Shown: positions 16,707-28,570, numbered from the stretch's first letter. The stretch: 39,056 nucleotides of DNA from Saprospiraceae bacterium (GCA_027486765.1 JAIXOO010000474.1:1-39056); one strand, 5' to 3'. Notes: a model not told the origin generated them from the sequence alone. A program made the numbers and translations.

Positions 16707-17255
16707 ATGTCTGAAGATAAAAAATGGTACTCATTAAGGGTGATCAGCGGCAAAGAGCGCAAAATTAAAGAGCGCATTGATGCTGAAATTCTGCGCAATG
16801 AATGGAATTCATTTATCTCGTCGGTCGTCGTACCTACTGAAAAGGTCTATAAGATCCGCAACGGTAAAAAGGTAATTTCCGAGCGCAATATTTTGCCTGG
16901 CTACTTGCTCGTAGAAGCAGTAGCTGGCAAGCTGAGTGGAGAAATTGTACAGGCAATTGCCAATGTACCCAACGTCATCCATTTCTTGGGCAAAAATACG
17001 CCTGAGCCCATGAAAGATGCTGAGGCGAATCGACTCTTGGGCAAAGTGGACGAATCCCAAGCTGCCGGCGAATCCCTGATCGAACCATTCATCGTTGGTG
17101 AAACCATCAAAATTGTGGATGGTCCATTCAGCGAATTCATCGGCGACATTCAGGAAGTGAACGAGGAGAAGAAAAAGCTGAAGGTGATCGTAAAAATCTT
17201 TGGCCGTGGCACTGAAGTCGAATTGGGCTTCATGCAAGTGGAAAAAACCTCGTAG
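16707..17255 (+). CDS. nusG: Transcription termination/antitermination factor NusG
   Basis: The 182-residue protein has the NGN domain at ~5-115 (K-K-W-Y-S-L-R-V-I-S-G-K-E start and L-P-G-Y-L-L-V motif). The KOW domain is at ~125-182, with G-E-T-I-K-I-V-D-G-P-F, and the ending V-E-L-G-F-M-Q-V-E-K. It binds RNA polymerase beta' and couples it to the ribosome or Rho. It lies between secE and rplK as usual. Its TAG stop lies inside copy 2 of the composite repeat. Confidence 0.96.
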   Translation: MSEDKKWYSLRVISGKERKIKERIDAEILRNEWNSFISSVVVPTEKVYKIRNGKKVISERNILPGYLLVEAVAGKLSGEIVQAIANVPNVIHFLGKNTPEPMKDAEANRLLGKVDESQAAGESLIEPFIVGETIKIVDGPFSEFIGDIQEVNEEKKKLKVIVKIFGRGTEVELGFMQVEKTS

Positions 17256-17310
17256 CGGCAACCCTCGCGGCTGCCGGACGCTCCAACGAGGGCAACCGCA
17301 AGAGTTGCCC
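17251..17310. repeat. Composite hairpin repeat overlapping nusG stop (copy 2)
   Basis: 17251-17270 is identical to 13738-13757 at the hpf stop. Unit B at 17290-17310 (GGGCAACCGCAAG then GTTGCCC) matches 13805-13826. The spacer between units is shorter (14 against ~42 bases). Confidence 0.75.
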
Positions 17311-17330
17311 GTACAGATCGTGTATTTTTG
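17305..17330 (+). promoter_or_regulatory. Weak candidate promoter before rplK
   Basis: TATTTTTG at 17323-17330 matches TAnnTTTG exactly, but the nearest TTG (17305-17307, inside the repeat) is only 15 bases away, shorter than usual. If real, rplKAJL could be transcribed apart from nusG. Confidence 0.25.
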
Positions 17331-17443
17331 ATTTTCAATATATCGCGTAAAAGGTATAGTTGTTGTTGTTCCTCCGGAATGTGAGCCGGAATGAAACGCT
17401 TCCCATCCAACAGCTTTACTCAGCGGTAAAATTATTTACTAAA

Positions 17444-17902
17444 ATGGCAAAGGAAGTAGAAGTTTTCATCAAACTTCAGGTCAAAGGCGGTCAGGCAAAC
17501 CCAGCTCCCCCCATCGGTCCGGCTCTCGGTTCCAAAGGGGTGAACATCATGGAGTTTTGCAAGCGCTTCAATGCCGCTACCCAGGATAAAATGGGTAAGA
17601 TACTTCCGGTGGTGATCTCGGTTTATAAGGACAAGTCCTTTGAATTCGTGATCAAAACGCCACCGGCAGCTATCCAACTCATGGAAGCCTCCAATATCAA
17701 GAAGGGTTCTGCTGAATCCAACCGGAAAAAGGTAGGCACCGTAACTTGGGATCAGGTAAAAGCGATCGCTGAAGACAAAATGCCCGACCTCAACTGCTTC
17801 ACCATCGACGCTGCCATGAAAATGATAGCAGGTACGGCACGCAGTATGGGGCTGAACATTTCTGGCACTCCTCCGTGGGGTGGTGAAGAAGTGGAGGCAT
17901 AA
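17444..17902 (+). CDS. rplK: 50S ribosomal protein L11
   Basis: The ATG at 17444 gives [12 protein letters not shown], the normal L11 N-terminus; the upstream codon at 17360 is in the leader and is rejected. The 152-residue protein has the hallmark [14 protein letters not shown] with G-V-N-I-M-E-F-C-K. The C-terminal rRNA-binding domain carries G-T-A-R-S-M-G-L. It sits in the GTPase centre on 23S rRNA and is the thiostrepton target. It is followed 69 bp later by rplA. Confidence 0.97.
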   Translation: MAKEVEVFIKLQVKGGQANPAPPIGPALGSKGVNIMEFCKRFNAATQDKMGKILPVVISVYKDKSFEFVIKTPPAAIQLMEASNIKKGSAESNRKKVGTVTWDQVKAIAEDKMPDLNCFTIDAAMKMIAGTARSMGLNISGTPPWGGEEVEA

Positions 17903-17971
17903 TCTTATTTCTTCAAAAGGGAGTCGGCAGCTGAATGCAGCAACCGACGTTGACCTTAAATCTTTTTTGAC

Positions 17972-18664
17972 ATGGCAAAAGTTGGAAAGAAAAGAGCCGC
18001 TGTCAATGCCAAAGTAGACCGCAATAAGCTGTATACTCTGGAAGAAGGAACTGCTCTGATGAAAGACGTGAACTTAACCAAGTTTGATGCTTCGGTTGAC
18101 ATTCACGTACGCCTGGGTGTCGATCCACGTAAACCGGATCAAGCACTTCGTGGCACCGTAGGTCTGCCACACGGTACGGGTAAAACCAAACGTGTAGCTG
18201 TATTTTGTACTCCGGAAAAAGCCGAAGAAGCAAAAGCAGCAGGTGCAGATTACGTAGGTTTGGAAGACCTGATCCAAAAGGTTCAGGAAGGTTGGACGGA
18301 TGTCGACGTAATCATCGCAATGCCACAAACCATGGCCGCGTTGGGTAAAGTTGCCCGTATCCTCGGCCCTCGTGGTTTGATGCCCAACCCTAAAACCGGT
18401 ACGGTAACCACCAACATCGGGGAAGCAGTTTCCGAAGTAAAGAAGGGTAAGATTTCCTTCCGCGTTGACAAAACGGGTATCATTCACGCTTCAGTTGGTC
18501 GGGTGTCTTTTGCCCCTACTCAATTGATCGAGAACATCAATGAATTGCTGAGTACACTACAACGTATGAAGCCTTCAACGGCCAAAGGTACTTACATGAA
18601 AAGTATTACCCTTGCTACTACGATGAGCCCAGGTGTGAAGATTGATCCCAAAGTGATTCGCTAA
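17972..18664 (+). CDS. rplA: 50S ribosomal protein L1
   Basis: The 230-residue protein is normal in length and has the L1 signature [16 protein letters not shown] and the D-V-H-V-R-L-G-V-type start. It forms the mobile L1 stalk at the E site and in many bacteria represses its own rplKA mRNA. It ends 19 bp before rplJ, so there is no room for a separate L10 leader between them. Confidence 0.97.
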   Translation: MAKVGKKRAAVNAKVDRNKLYTLEEGTALMKDVNLTKFDASVDIHVRLGVDPRKPDQALRGTVGLPHGTGKTKRVAVFCTPEKAEEAKAAGADYVGLEDLIQKVQEGWTDVDVIIAMPQTMAALGKVARILGPRGLMPNPKTGTVTTNIGEAVSEVKKGKISFRVDKTGIIHASVGRVSFAPTQLIENINELLSTLQRMKPSTAKGTYMKSITLATTMSPGVKIDPKVIR

Positions 18665-18683
18665 GTTTTAAAACAGGAGTCAA

Positions 18684-19226
18684 ATGAATAAGGCTGAAAA
18701 GACAGCAACTATCGAAGTGTTGAAGGAGCAGTTTGGGGAAAATAACTATTTCTACCTTGCTGATGCTTCTACCATGTCGGTAGGTGATGTCAACAAATTC
18801 AGAAGGCTTTGCTTCGAAAGAGGTGTTTCTATGCAAGTCATCAAGAACACCCTCGTGAAGAAAGCACTGGAGAATACTCCTGCTGAGAAGAATTACGCTA
18901 GCATCTTTGAAGCACTCCATGGCCATACTGCCATTTTGTTCTCCAATGATCCTGATGCACCTGCCAACTCGGTTGCTAAAATGCTGAAAGACTATCGTCG
19001 TTCAGGCAGCGAGCGCCCCTTGTTGAAAGCTGCATATGTGGATTCTGCGGTGTTCATCGGCGATGACCAACTGGATGCACTGACCAAACTCAAGTCCAAG
19101 CAAGATTTGCTGGGCGAATTAATTGGTCTGCTTCAATCACCTGCAAAAAACCTCGTCAGTGCCCTGCAATCTGGTGGTTCTACCATCGCTGGATTGGTCA
19201 AGGCCCTCGAAGAGCGCCAGGCGTAA
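18684..19226 (+). CDS. rplJ: 50S ribosomal protein L10
   Basis: The 180-residue stalk-base protein has the N-terminal rRNA-binding region (A-E-K-T-A-T-I-E-V-L-K-E-Q-F) and a C-terminal helix A-G-L-V-K-A-L-E-E-R, which binds L7/L12 dimers. AGGAG at 18675-18679 is one of the few plain Shine-Dalgarno sequences in the window, four bases before the ATG. The gap to rplL is unusually long (230 bp) and filled with palindromes. Confidence 0.96.
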   Translation: MNKAEKTATIEVLKEQFGENNYFYLADASTMSVGDVNKFRRLCFERGVSMQVIKNTLVKKALENTPAEKNYASIFEALHGHTAILFSNDPDAPANSVAKMLKDYRRSGSERPLLKAAYVDSAVFIGDDQLDALTKLKSKQDLLGELIGLLQSPAKNLVSALQSGGSTIAGLVKALEERQA

Positions 19227-19246
19227 TTCTCCCAACCCACGGCAAT

Positions 19247-19380
19247 CCCACGATTTAAATCGTGGGTTAAGCGTGGGAGGGAATACGGGTTCCAACCCAC
19301 GAATTTATTTGTGGGAATTTCCACGAATGAATTCGTGAAAGTGACCCGTACCTCAGCAAACCCACAAGAATGTTTGTGGG
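19247..19380. repeat. Four tandem palindromes between rplJ and rplL
   Basis: Hairpin cores lie at 19247-19266 (perfect CCCACGATTTAAATCGTGGG, nested within an outer CCCACG/CGTGGG pair), 19296-19315, 19322-19337 and 19361-19380 (CCCACAA/TTGTGGG). All belong to the palindrome family seen elsewhere in this operon. Confidence 0.8.
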
Positions 19381-19456
19381 TTGCAAACGGTTAAGGCTTC
19401 CAAGCTAACCGCTCATTATATACCATTTTCAAACCACTTTTTTAAAAGACATAACA

Positions 19457-19834
19457 ATGGCTGATTTGAAAGCTCTTGCGGAAACGCTTGTAAATTTGAC
19501 GGTTAAAGATGTTCAGGAACTGGCTGGTATCCTGAAGGACGATTACGGCATTGAGCCTGCTGCTGCTGCTGTAGCAGTTGCTGCTGCTGCTCCTGCTGAT
19601 GCTGCTCCTGCTGCTGTTGAGCAAACCGAATTCGACGTTATCCTTCAGTCTGGTGGTGCCAACAAACTGAACGTGGTTAAAGAAGTGAAAAACCTCTTGG
19701 GTCTTGGCTTGAAAGAAGCAAAAGACTTGGTTGACGGTGCTCCACAACCACTGAAGACCGCTGTTTCTAAAGACGAAGCTGAGTCTTTGAAAGCTAAGTT
19801 GGAAGAAGCTGGCGCTCAGGTAGAAATTAAATAA
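19457..19834 (+). CDS. rplL: 50S ribosomal protein L7/L12
   Basis: The 125-residue protein has an N-terminal dimerisation helix pair ([16 protein letters not shown]). An alanine-rich hinge follows at ~34-55, and the C-terminal factor-binding domain has the typical K[22 protein letters not shown] motif. It forms the ribosomal stalk that recruits elongation factors. The 313-bp gap to rpoB contains three hairpins and a possible promoter. Confidence 0.97.
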   Translation: MADLKALAETLVNLTVKDVQELAGILKDDYGIEPAAAAVAVAAAAPADAAPAAVEQTEFDVILQSGGANKLNVVKEVKNLLGLGLKEAKDLVDGAPQPLKTAVSKDEAESLKAKLEEAGAQVEIK

Positions 19835-19850
19835 TTTCTCCTTGCGCAAG

Positions 19851-19969
19851 CCAAAAGCAACTAGCTACACTGACTTTAGTTGTATAGCTTTTGGAATGGG
19901 CAGTGCTTCAAAAAATCACTTTTGAAGCACCAGGGCTTAGGAAATCGACCTTGGTTGTTTCCTAAGCCC
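19851..19969 (+). promoter_or_regulatory. Three tandem hairpins between rplL and rpoB
   Basis: Three stems lie in a row. CCAAAAGC (19851-19858) pairs with 19887-19894 and has inner AACTA/TAGTT pairing. GTGCTTCAAAA (19903-19913) pairs perfectly with 19920-19930. GGGCTTAGGAAA (19933-19944) pairs perfectly with 19958-19969. None has a strong T-run. In E. coli this gap holds an attenuator and an RNase III site that set the ratio of L7/L12 to polymerase; a similar role is inferred here. Confidence 0.6.
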
Positions 19970-19970
19970 A

Positions 19971-19998
19971 TTGCCATATACCTTGTATTGTACATTTT
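19971..19998 (+). promoter_or_regulatory. Possible internal promoter for rpoBC
   Basis: TTG at 19971-19973 is followed after 17 bases by TACATTTT at 19991-19998, one mismatch from TAnnTTTG, just after the third hairpin and 150 bases before rpoB. Confidence 0.3.
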
Positions 19999-20147
19999 GT
20001 GATTTTTATGCGAAAAAATGAAACTTTTTTAACATTGGTTTCATTTACTAGTCAGGAAAACCACTACATAGTTTGACTTGACTATTTTGTACCCCTCGGC
20101 TATAAAGGCTTGGGGCTTTTACCATCAACAACAAACTTGTTGCGCAG

Positions 20148-23100
20148 ATGATATTCAATGGTAAAGCACAATCGGCTGAAGCGAAGCGTATTACCTTCAG
20201 CAAAACTAAATTTCCCACTCCTTATCCTGATTTCCTTGAAATTCAGCTAAAGTCCTTTCAAGAGTTTTTCCAACTGGAAACGACTCCTGAAAATCGGATG
20301 AATGAAGGATTGTACAAGGTATTTCAGGAAAATTTCCCAATCACGGATGCGAGAAACATCTTCGTACTCGAGTTTCTGGATTATTTCATCGACCCTCCCC
20401 GTTACAGCATTGAAGAATGTATGCAACGTGGTCTGACCTATAGCGTCCCGCTTAAGGCCAAATTGCGCTTGTCTTGTAACGATGAGGAACACGTCGATTT
20501 CCAAACCATTGTACAAGATGTGTTCCTGGGGAACATTCCGTACATGACGCCCAAAGGTACTTTTATGATCAATGGTGCCGAGCGTGTGATTGTATCACAG
20601 CTCCACCGTTCACCAGGGGTATTTTTTGGTCAAAGTGTACACCCCAACGGTACCAAAATCTATTCCGCCCGGGTTATCCCTTTCAAAGGTGCCTGGATGG
20701 AATTTGCTACCGACATCAACACCGTAATGTATGCGTACATCGACCGGAAGAAGAAATTCCCGGTCACTACGCTGTTGCGTGCCATCGGTTACGACACCGA
20801 CAAAGCTATCTTGGATATCTTTGACCTGGCCGATGAAGTAACTGCTACCCGCGAGGCGCTCGAAAAAAGCATTGGCCGCAAATTGGCTGCCCGTGTATTG
20901 CGCAGCTGGACCGAAGACTTCGTAGATGAAGACACCGGTGAAGTGGTTACCATCGAACGGAATGAGATCATTCTGGAACGCGACACCATTTTGGACGAAG
21001 ACAATATTGAAGCAATCCTGGAAGCATCGGTGGCCACGGTCATCCTGCAAAAAGAAGACATCGAACAGGATTACTCCATTATCTATAATACCTTGCAAAA
21101 GGACCCGACCAGTTCTGAACTGGAAGCGGTACAATACATCTATCGCCAGTTGCGCGGTACTGATCCCCCCGATGAGGAAACGGCACGTGGCATCATCGAG
21201 AAGTTGTTCTTCTCCGATAAACGCTACAACCTGGGTGAAGTAGGGCGCTACAAGATCAACAAGAAACTGCAGTTGGATATCTCGGAAGAGGTATTGGTGT
21301 TGACCAAAGAAGACATCATCTCCATCGTTCGCTTCCTGGTGACCTTGATGAACCAAATGGCGGAAATCGACGACATCGATCACCTGGAAAACCGCCGGGT
21401 ACGTACCGTGGGTGAGCAATTGTACGCTCAGTTCGGGGTAGGTCTGGCGCGGATGGCTCGTACCATTCGGGAACGGATGAACGTGCGCGACAACGAGGTC
21501 TTTACCCCCGTTGACCTGATCAACGCGCGTACCCTTTCCTCGGTAATCAACTCCTTCTTCGGAACCAGCCAATTGTCGCAGTTCCTGGACCAAACCAACC
21601 CTCTGTCGGAAATCACGCACAAGCGGCGTATTTCTGCACTCGGGCCAGGTGGTTTGTCCCGCGAGCGTGCTGGTTTTGAGGTTCGTGACGTACACTACTC
21701 CCACTACGGTCGTTTGTGTACCATCGAAACCCCGGAAGGACCAAACATCGGTTTGATCTCTACCTTGTGCGTACACGCCAAGATCAATAAAATGGGCTTC
21801 CTCGAAACCCCTTACCGGAAAGTCATTGAAGGTATGGTGGAAAAAGTGGAACAACCATTGTACTTGTCAGCAGAAGGGGAAGACAAAATGCGGATTGCCC
21901 AGGCCAACGCCTTGCTGAACAATGATGGTACCTTCGTCCAAGACCGGGTCAAATGCCGTGAGCATGGTGATTTTCCGGTTTTGACACCAGAAGAAATCGA
22001 CTACATGGATGTAGCACCCAACCAAATCGTTGGGGTATCTGCTTCCATGATTCCTTTCTTGGAAAACGACGACGCCAACCGCGCCTTGATGGGCTCGAAC
22101 ATGCAACGTCAGGCAGTGCCACTGATTCGCCCACACTCACCAGTAGTAGGTACTGGTTTGGAAGGTAAAGTTGCCCGTGACTCCCGCATGCTCATCAACG
22201 CAGAAGGGGAAGGGGTAATCGAATATGTGGATGCTACTGAAATCCATGTTCGTTACGACCGTACACCCGAAGAGCAGCTGATTTCTTTTGAAGACAACTT
22301 GAAGAAATACAACCTCATCAAGTTTACCCGTACCAACCAGGGTACCTGTATCAACCTGCGCCCCATTGTACGCAAAGGCGATCGTGTTGAAAAAGGACAA
22401 ATCCTTTGTGATGGTTACGCAACTGAAAAGGGCGAATTGGCTTTGGGCCAAAACATGAAGGTAGCCTTCATGCCCTGGAAAGGTTACAACTTTGAGGACG
22501 CCATCGTAATTTCTGAGCGCGTAGTACGAGAAGACATCTTTACTTCTGTACACATCGAGCACTTTGAAATCGACGTACGCGACACCAAGTTGGGAGAAGA
22601 AGAACTGACCAACGATATCCCGAACGTGAGTGAAGAAGCCACCAAAGACCTGGACGAAAACGGGATCATCCGCATCGGTGCCTGGGTCAAGGAAGGCGAC
22701 ATTCTGATTGGGAAAATCACTCCAAAAGGGGAATCCGATCCTACTCCGGAAGAAAAACTCTTGCGTGCCATCTTTGGTGACAAAGCCGGCGACGTGAAAG
22801 ACGCTTCCTTGAAGGCGCCCCCCTCGACTACGGGTGTGATCATCGACAAGCAACTTTTCGCCCGCGCGAAAAAAGATAAAGTGCAGAAAAACCAGGAAAA
22901 AGACGTACTGTCCAAACTGGATGATCAGCATAAAGTCGCGACCAACGAGTTGTTGACCATTTTGGTGGACAAACTGATGCTTTTGTTGAAAGACAAAACT
23001 TCACAAGGTATCCGTACCATTTATGGTGATAACCTGCTGGCCAAAGGGGTGAAATTTACTCAGGACACCCTGCGTGACCTGGATTACACCTCGGTGGACT

Positions 23101-23969
23101 ATACCAACTGGACCGACGAGCCGAAATCCAATGAATTTGTTGCCCGTTTGTTGCACAACTACAGCATCAAACTCAACGAAGAAATTGGCCGCTACAAGCG
23201 TGAGAAATTCAACGTGAGCATTGGTGACGAACTTCCAGCGGGTGTACTCAAGCTGGCTAAAGTATACATGGCCAAAAAGCGCAAGCTGAAAGTGGGGGAC
23301 AAACTCGCTGGACGCCACGGTAACAAAGGTATCGTATCCCGCATCGTTCGGGCCGAAGACATGCCTTTCCTCGAAGATGGAACACCTGTTGACATCGTGT
23401 TGAACCCACTGGGGGTACCTTCGCGGATGAACTTGGGTCAAATCTTCGAAACCGTATTGGGCTGGGCTGGTGAAAAACTGGGTGTCAAATTCGCTACACC
23501 AATCTTTGACGGGGCTACCCGCGACGAGATTGAAGAGTGGATCCAAAAAACAAGCTTGCCAAGTTTGGGTCAAACTTACCTTTCTGACGGTGAAACGGGT
23601 GACCGCTTCCACCAGCAGGCTACGGTAGGGGTGATCTACATGCTTAAACTCAGCCACATGGTTGACGATAAGATGCACGCACGTTCCATCGGGCCATACT
23701 CACTCATTACCCAGCAACCATTGGGCGGTAAAGCACAGTTCGGTGGACAGCGTTTCGGGGAAATGGAAGTTTGGGCACTTGAAGCATTTGGTGCCGCCAA
23801 CATCCTCCAGGAATTGCTTACCATCAAGTCCGATGACATCAATGGTCGTGCAAAAGCGTACGAGGCCATCGTTAAAGGAGACAACCTTCCAGAACCAAAC
23901 ATTCCGGAGTCCTTCAACGTACTTGTACACGAATTGCGCGGTCTGGCGCTCGATGTGAAATTTGAATAA
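20148..23969 (+). CDS. rpoB: DNA-directed RNA polymerase beta subunit
   Basis: The 1273-residue beta subunit is typical of Bacteroidota and shorter than the 1342 of E. coli. The rifampicin region begins at F471-G-T-S-Q-L-S-Q-F. The residues equivalent to E. coli D516, H526 and S531 are present as D481, H491 and S496, so no common resistance change is seen there. Active-site motifs include [19 protein letters not shown] and K-x-A-G-R-H-G-N-K-G. The C-terminal clamp region reads [18 protein letters not shown]. It is followed by rpoC after 129 bp holding a very long hairpin. Confidence 0.98.
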   Translation: MIFNGKAQSAEAKRITFSKTKFPTPYPDFLEIQLKSFQEFFQLETTPENRMNEGLYKVFQENFPITDARNIFVLEFLDYFIDPPRYSIEECMQRGLTYSVPLKAKLRLSCNDEEHVDFQTIVQDVFLGNIPYMTPKGTFMINGAERVIVSQLHRSPGVFFGQSVHPNGTKIYSARVIPFKGAWMEFATDINTVMYAYIDRKKKFPVTTLLRAIGYDTDKAILDIFDLADEVTATREALEKSIGRKLAARVLRSWTEDFVDEDTGEVVTIERNEIILERDTILDEDNIEAILEASVATVILQKEDIEQDYSIIYNTLQKDPTSSELEAVQYIYRQLRGTDPPDEETARGIIEKLFFSDKRYNLGEVGRYKINKKLQLDISEEVLVLTKEDIISIVRFLVTLMNQMAEIDDIDHLENRRVRTVGEQLYAQFGVGLARMARTIRERMNVRDNEVFTPVDLINARTLSSVINSFFGTSQLSQFLDQTNPLSEITHKRRISALGPGGLSRERAGFEVRDVHYSHYGRLCTIETPEGPNIGLISTLCVHAKINKMGFLETPYRKVIEGMVEKVEQPLYLSAEGEDKMRIAQANALLNNDGTFVQDRVKCREHGDFPVLTPEEIDYMDVAPNQIVGVSASMIPFLENDDANRALMGSNMQRQAVPLIRPHSPVVGTGLEGKVARDSRMLINAEGEGVIEYVDATEIHVRYDRTPEEQLISFEDNLKKYNLIKFTRTNQGTCINLRPIVRKGDRVEKGQILCDGYATEKGELALGQNMKVAFMPWKGYNFEDAIVISERVVREDIFTSVHIEHFEIDVRDTKLGEEELTNDIPNVSEEATKDLDENGIIRIGAWVKEGDILIGKITPKGESDPTPEEKLLRAIFGDKAGDVKDASLKAPPSTTGVIIDKQLFARAKKDKVQKNQEKDVLSKLDDQHKVATNELLTILVDKLMLLLKDKTSQGIRTIYGDNLLAKGVKFTQDTLRDLDYTSVDYTNWTDEPKSNEFVARLLHNYSIKLNEEIGRYKREKFNVSIGDELPAGVLKLAKVYMAKKRKLKVGDKLAGRHGNKGIVSRIVRAEDMPFLEDGTPVDIVLNPLGVPSRMNLGQIFETVLGWAGEKLGVKFATPIFDGATRDEIEEWIQKTSLPSLGQTYLSDGETGDRFHQQATVGVIYMLKLSHMVDDKMHARSIGPYSLITQQPLGGKAQFGGQRFGEMEVWALEAFGAANILQELLTIKSDDINGRAKAYEAIVKGDNLPEPNIPESFNVLVHELRGLALDVKFE

Positions 23970-23981
23970 CCTTCCGTCCAA

Positions 23982-24082
23982 GGTTCCTGGGTTCCAAAGT
24001 TCCTAGGTTCCGGGTTCCAGTGTTTAGCAATAGCTGGCTAACCCTGGAACCCAGAACCCAGGAACCTTGGAACCCAGGAACC
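23982..24082. repeat. 39-bp-stem hairpin between rpoB and rpoC
   Basis: 23982-24020 is the inverse complement of 24044-24082 with 36 of 39 positions pairing. The loop (24021-24043) contains a small TTAGC/GCTAA stem. Each arm is built of iterated GGTTCC/TGGGTTCC words. It ends 16 bases before the rpoC start codon. Confidence 0.85.
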
Positions 24083-24098
24083 ATAAACCTTTAGAAGC

Positions 24099-27000
24099 AT
24101 GCCATTCAAAAAGAAGGGTAATATTCAAAATCAAAATTTTGACAGCATCACCATCAGTTTGTCCTCTCCCGACGAAATTCTGGAGCGGTCTTACGGTGAA
24201 GTACTCAAACCAGAAACCATCAACTATCGCTCGTACAAACCCGAGCGCGATGGTCTATTCTGCGAGCGCATCTTCGGGCCTGTCAAGGATTATGAATGCT
24301 ATTGCGGTAAGTACAAGCGGATCCGCTATAAGGGGATCGTGTGCGACCGCTGTGGGGTTGAAGTAACTGAGAAAAAAGTTCGCCGGGAGCGGATGGGCCA
24401 CATCAAACTGGTCGTACCCGTGGTGCACATTTGGTTCTTCAAATCACTGCCTAATAAAATTGGTTATTTGCTCGGCTTGTCTTCCAAGAAATTGGAGTCA
24501 ATTGTTTATTACGAGCGCTACGTGGTGATTCAACCAGGGATCAAAGGCAACGAAGGTCTTGGCAACAACGACCTGCTGACCGAAGAAGAATACTTGGAAC
24601 ACCTGGAATCGCTGCCCGCAGAAAACCAACTGCTGGAAGATACCGATCCCAACAAATTCATCGCCCGTATGGGTGCTGAAGCGGTGCGTGACATGCTCAA
24701 CCGCCTGCAGTTGGATCAACTTTCTTACGACCTGCGTCACCAGGCCGCCAACGAAACTTCTCAACAACGTAAGTCAGAAGCCCTCAAGCGTCTGCGCGTA
24801 GTGGAAGCTTTCCGCGATGGTCAAACCCGCATGGAAAACCGCCCCGAATGGGCCGTGATCCAATACCTGCCCGTTATTCCACCAGAATTGCGCCCCTTGG
24901 TGCCATTGGATGGCGGTCGTTTTGCCAGCTCCGATTTGAACGACTTGTACCGTCGGGTGATCATCCGCAACAACCGTTTGAAGCGTCTGTTGGAAATCAA
25001 AGCCCCTGAGGTCATCTTGCGCAACGAAAAGCGGATGTTGCAGGAAGCAGTCGACTCTTTGTTCGACAACTCCCGCAAATCCAATGCCGTAAAAGCGGAA
25101 GGTGGTCGCCCACTCAAATCTTTGAGTGACATCCTCAAAGGTAAGCAAGGGCGTTTCCGTCAAAACTTGTTGGGTAAGCGGGTAGACTACTCTGGTCGTT
25201 CAGTAATTGTAGTAGGTCCAACCTTGAAACTGCACGAGTGTGGTTTGCCCAAAGGGATGGCTGCCGAATTGTTCAAACCCTTCATCATCCGCAAACTCAT
25301 CGAGCGCGGTATCGTGAAAACGGTTAAATCGGCAAAAAAACTTGTAGACCGTAAGGATCCTGTAATCTGGGAAATCCTCGAAAATATCCTGAAGGGGCAC
25401 CCCGTGCTCCTCAACCGTGCCCCAACTTTGCACCGTTTGTCGATCCAGTCCTTCCAGCCTCGTTTGGTAGAAGGCAAGGCGATCCAGTTGCACCCATTGG
25501 TGTGTAGCTCGTTCAACGCCGACTTCGACGGTGACCAGATGGCGGTACACGTACCTCTGAGCCAGGCAGCGATTTTGGAAGCTCAAATGTTGATGCTTTC
25601 TTCGCACAACATGCTCAACCCCCAAAACGGTACTCCGATTACCCTGCCTTCACAGGACATGGTATTGGGTCTGTACTACATCACCAAGGAGAGAAAAACC
25701 GTTGGTAATGTTATCGTGAAAGGGGAAGGCATGAAGTTCTACTCTCCTGAAGAGGTCATCATTGCCCTCAATGAAGGCCAGGTAGACTTGCACGCCAAAA
25801 TCAAAGTACGTGTTCCGGTAGAAGTGGACGGCAAGATAGTCAAAAAACTGTCTGAAACGACCGTAGGACGGGTGTTGTTCAATGAGGTAATGCCAGCTGG
25901 TGTACCTTTCCAGAACACCTTGATGACCAAGAAAAACCTGAAAGCGGTAATTGGTGAAGTAATCGAACGTACCGATTTTGCGGTGACAGCCGATTTCCTC
26001 GACGACATCAAAGACATGGGCTTTACTTGGGCCTTCCGCGGTGGTTTGTCCTTCAACCTTGGCGACTTGATCACGCCTTCCATCAAGCAAGATGCACTGG
26101 AAGAAGCGCAAGGTGAAGTAGACGAAGTGTGGGACAACTACAACATGGGTTTGATTACGAACAACGAGCGTTACAACCAGATCATCGACCGTTGGACTTA
26201 TGCGGACAACCGCATTACCGATACACTGATGCGTGAGTTGGCCAGCCACAAGCAGGGCTTCAACTCGGTGTTCATGATGCTTGACTCTGGTGCACGTGGT
26301 TCCAAACAACAAATTAAGCAGTTGTGCGGTCTGCGGGGCTTGATGGCTAAACCACGTAAGTCTGGTGACACGGGTGGGGCGGTTATCGAAAACCCGATCT
26401 TGTCCAACTTTGTGGATGGCCTTTCCGTTCTTGAGTACTTCATCTCTACGCACGGTGCGCGTAAAGGTCTTGCGGATACCGCCCTTAAAACGGCTGACGC
26501 AGGTTACTTGACCCGTCGTTTGGTGGACGTTGCTCAGGACGTAATCATCCTGGAAGAAGATTGCAGCACTTTGCGTGGCTTGGAAACAGTGGCACTCAAA
26601 GACAACGACAAAGTGATTGAACCCTTGGTATCCCGTATCGAAGGTCGTTATACTTTGCACGATATTGTACACCCTGTTTCGGAAGAACTCATCCTCTCAG
26701 CAGGTGATTTCATCGATCCAAAGACAGCGGAGTACATCGAAAAAATTGGAGTCGAAACGATCACCATTCGCTCCGTACTGACTTGTGAAGCCAAGCGTGG
26801 GGTTTGTGCCAAATGTTATGGTAAAAACCTGGCGAATGGCCGGATCGCGGAAGAGGGTGACGCAGTGGGGATCATTGCAGCACAATCCATCGGCGAACCA
26901 GGTACTCAGTTGACACTGCGTACTTTCCACACGGGGGGTACCGCATCTTTGTCCAAAACTGAATCTGAAATCGTCGCCAAGTTCCCGGGTAAAATTGAAT

Positions 27001-28397
27001 TTGATGGTGTCAAATTGACTGAGGCACCTGATGAAAACGGCGCGCGGGTAGTACTGTCTCGTACTGGTGAAATTCGGATTGTAGATGCGGAGACCGGCAA
27101 GCAATACGTTGCCATGCACGTACCTTACGGCTCGTCCTTGAGCGTACTGGAAGGCGATATTGTGAGCAAAGGTCAAATGCTCTGTAACTGGGACCCTTTC
27201 AACGCGGTAATCATCTCCGAATTCTCGGGTATTGCCAAATTCGACTCGATCGAAGACGGGGTTACCTTCCGGATTGAACGTGACGAACAAACAGGCTTCT
27301 CTGAAAAGGTCATCATTGAAAGTAAGAACAAGCGGAAAATTCCGGTGATCTTCATCATGAGCCCCGACGGAGTAGAACTCAAAACGTATACCTTGCCAGT
27401 GGGGTCGTACATCTCGATTGAAGATGGCGTGACCATTACTGCGGGGGATAAAATTGCCAAGATTCCACGGAAACTGGGTAAAATCCAGGATATCACGGGT
27501 GGTCTGCCTCGGGTAACGGAGCTCTTTGAAGCACGTAACCCATCTAACCCTGCCATCGTTTCTGAAATCGACGGTGTGGTGAACTTCGGCAAGATCAAAC
27601 GGGGTAACCGCGAAGTCTCTGTAACCGCCAAGGACGGCCAAATCAGAAAATACCTGATTGGCTTGAGCAAGCACATCCTGGTACAAGATGGCGACTTCGT
27701 GCGCGCTGGTACACCGCTTTCTGACGGTACCATCGCTCCACGCGATATCCTGTCCATCAAAGGACCATTCGCAGTACAACAGTACCTCGTGAATGGTGTC
27801 CAGGAAGTATACCGCTCTCAGGGTATTACCATCAACAACAAACACATCGAGGTAATCGTACGCCAAATGATGCGCCGCGTGTTGATCGAAGACCCAGGCG
27901 ATACCAGCTTCCTCGAAGGTGAAACGGTTGACAAAATGGAATTCCTGGAACAAAACGACTGGATTTTCGACAAGAAAATCGTTGTGGAATCCGGCGAATC
28001 CAATCGCTTGAAGCCAGGTCAGTTGGTGACTTTGCGCCAAATTCGGGAAGAAAACTCTTTCCTTAAGCGCAACGACCGCCAGTTGGTTGAATACCGCGAT
28101 GCCGTAGCCTCTACTTCCAGCCCACAATTGTTGGGGATCACCAAGGCTTCCTTGGGCACCAACAGCTGGATCTCGGCTGCATCCTTCCAGGAAACCACCA
28201 AGGTGTTGAGTACGGCTGCCATCGGCGCCAAAACCGACAACCTGATGGGCTTGAAAGAGAACGTCATCGTCGGCAAACGTATCCCAGCGGGTACTGGCCA
28301 ACGCAAGTTCGACAACATCATCGTAACGCACAAAGACCGTGCTGCTGAACTGGAGTCCCGCTACCACCAGTTCGACGACATGGAAGATGAAGACTAA
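24099..28397 (+). CDS. rpoC: DNA-directed RNA polymerase beta' subunit
   Basis: The 1432-residue beta' subunit has the N-terminal zinc site C67, C69, C82 and C85. The catalytic Mg motif N-A-D-F-D-G-D-Q is at 473-480. The second zinc cluster is in [13 protein letters not shown], and the trigger-loop region reads [16 protein letters not shown]. The 3' end leads into two palindromes and a strong intrinsic terminator. Long antisense open frames across this gene (for example 26697-28466) are coding shadows. Confidence 0.98.
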   Translation: MPFKKKGNIQNQNFDSITISLSSPDEILERSYGEVLKPETINYRSYKPERDGLFCERIFGPVKDYECYCGKYKRIRYKGIVCDRCGVEVTEKKVRRERMGHIKLVVPVVHIWFFKSLPNKIGYLLGLSSKKLESIVYYERYVVIQPGIKGNEGLGNNDLLTEEEYLEHLESLPAENQLLEDTDPNKFIARMGAEAVRDMLNRLQLDQLSYDLRHQAANETSQQRKSEALKRLRVVEAFRDGQTRMENRPEWAVIQYLPVIPPELRPLVPLDGGRFASSDLNDLYRRVIIRNNRLKRLLEIKAPEVILRNEKRMLQEAVDSLFDNSRKSNAVKAEGGRPLKSLSDILKGKQGRFRQNLLGKRVDYSGRSVIVVGPTLKLHECGLPKGMAAELFKPFIIRKLIERGIVKTVKSAKKLVDRKDPVIWEILENILKGHPVLLNRAPTLHRLSIQSFQPRLVEGKAIQLHPLVCSSFNADFDGDQMAVHVPLSQAAILEAQMLMLSSHNMLNPQNGTPITLPSQDMVLGLYYITKERKTVGNVIVKGEGMKFYSPEEVIIALNEGQVDLHAKIKVRVPVEVDGKIVKKLSETTVGRVLFNEVMPAGVPFQNTLMTKKNLKAVIGEVIERTDFAVTADFLDDIKDMGFTWAFRGGLSFNLGDLITPSIKQDALEEAQGEVDEVWDNYNMGLITNNERYNQIIDRWTYADNRITDTLMRELASHKQGFNSVFMMLDSGARGSKQQIKQLCGLRGLMAKPRKSGDTGGAVIENPILSNFVDGLSVLEYFISTHGARKGLADTALKTADAGYLTRRLVDVAQDVIILEEDCSTLRGLETVALKDNDKVIEPLVSRIEGRYTLHDIVHPVSEELILSAGDFIDPKTAEYIEKIGVETITIRSVLTCEAKRGVCAKCYGKNLANGRIAEEGDAVGIIAAQSIGEPGTQLTLRTFHTGGTASLSKTESEIVAKFPGKIEFDGVKLTEAPDENGARVVLSRTGEIRIVDAETGKQYVAMHVPYGSSLSVLEGDIVSKGQMLCNWDPFNAVIISEFSGIAKFDSIEDGVTFRIERDEQTGFSEKVIIESKNKRKIPVIFIMSPDGVELKTYTLPVGSYISIEDGVTITAGDKIAKIPRKLGKIQDITGGLPRVTELFEARNPSNPAIVSEIDGVVNFGKIKRGNREVSVTAKDGQIRKYLIGLSKHILVQDGDFVRAGTPLSDGTIAPRDILSIKGPFAVQQYLVNGVQEVYRSQGITINNKHIEVIVRQMMRRVLIEDPGDTSFLEGETVDKMEFLEQNDWIFDKKIVVESGESNRLKPGQLVTLRQIREENSFLKRNDRQLVEYRDAVASTSSPQLLGITKASLGTNSWISAASFQETTKVLSTAAIGAKTDNLMGLKENVIVGKRIPAGTGQRKFDNIIVTHKDRAAELESRYHQFDDMEDED

Positions 28398-28466
28398 ATA
28401 GGGTGTGAGTTTGGGTGTGAATGTGTGGGTGTGTTGGCCTTCCATTCCCACCTGATACTCCGCCAA

Positions 28467-28524
28467 CCCACGGATTTATCCGTGGGAGGCCACATACCAC
28501 CCTGCCCATGGATTTATCCGTGGG
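28467..28524. repeat. Two tandem palindromes after rpoC
   Basis: CCCACGGATTTATCCGTGGG at 28467-28486 (9-bp arms, TT loop) and a near copy at 28505-28524 with one T.G pair lie between the rpoC stop and the terminator. Confidence 0.8.
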
Positions 28525-28529
28525 AAAGC

Positions 28530-28570
28530 CGGATGGATCGACACAACGTCGGTCCATCCGCTTTTTTTTT
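28530..28570 (+). terminator. Intrinsic terminator of the rpoBC operon
   Basis: CGGATGGATCGAC (28530-28542) pairs with GTCGGTCCATCCG (28548-28560) over 13 bp, loop ACAAC, followed by C and nine Ts. This is the end of the tuf-to-rpoC block. The convergent gene ends at 28599. Confidence 0.93.

Noticed and set aside
23982-24082. CRISPR-like repeat
   Set aside because: The GGTTCC words are short, irregular and arranged as inverted arms, with no equal spacers and no cas genes.
26697-28466. 589-codon open frame antisense to rpoC
   Set aside because: It is a coding shadow of a highly conserved gene with no family features. The same applies to the antisense frames at 25650-26672 and 20610-21854.
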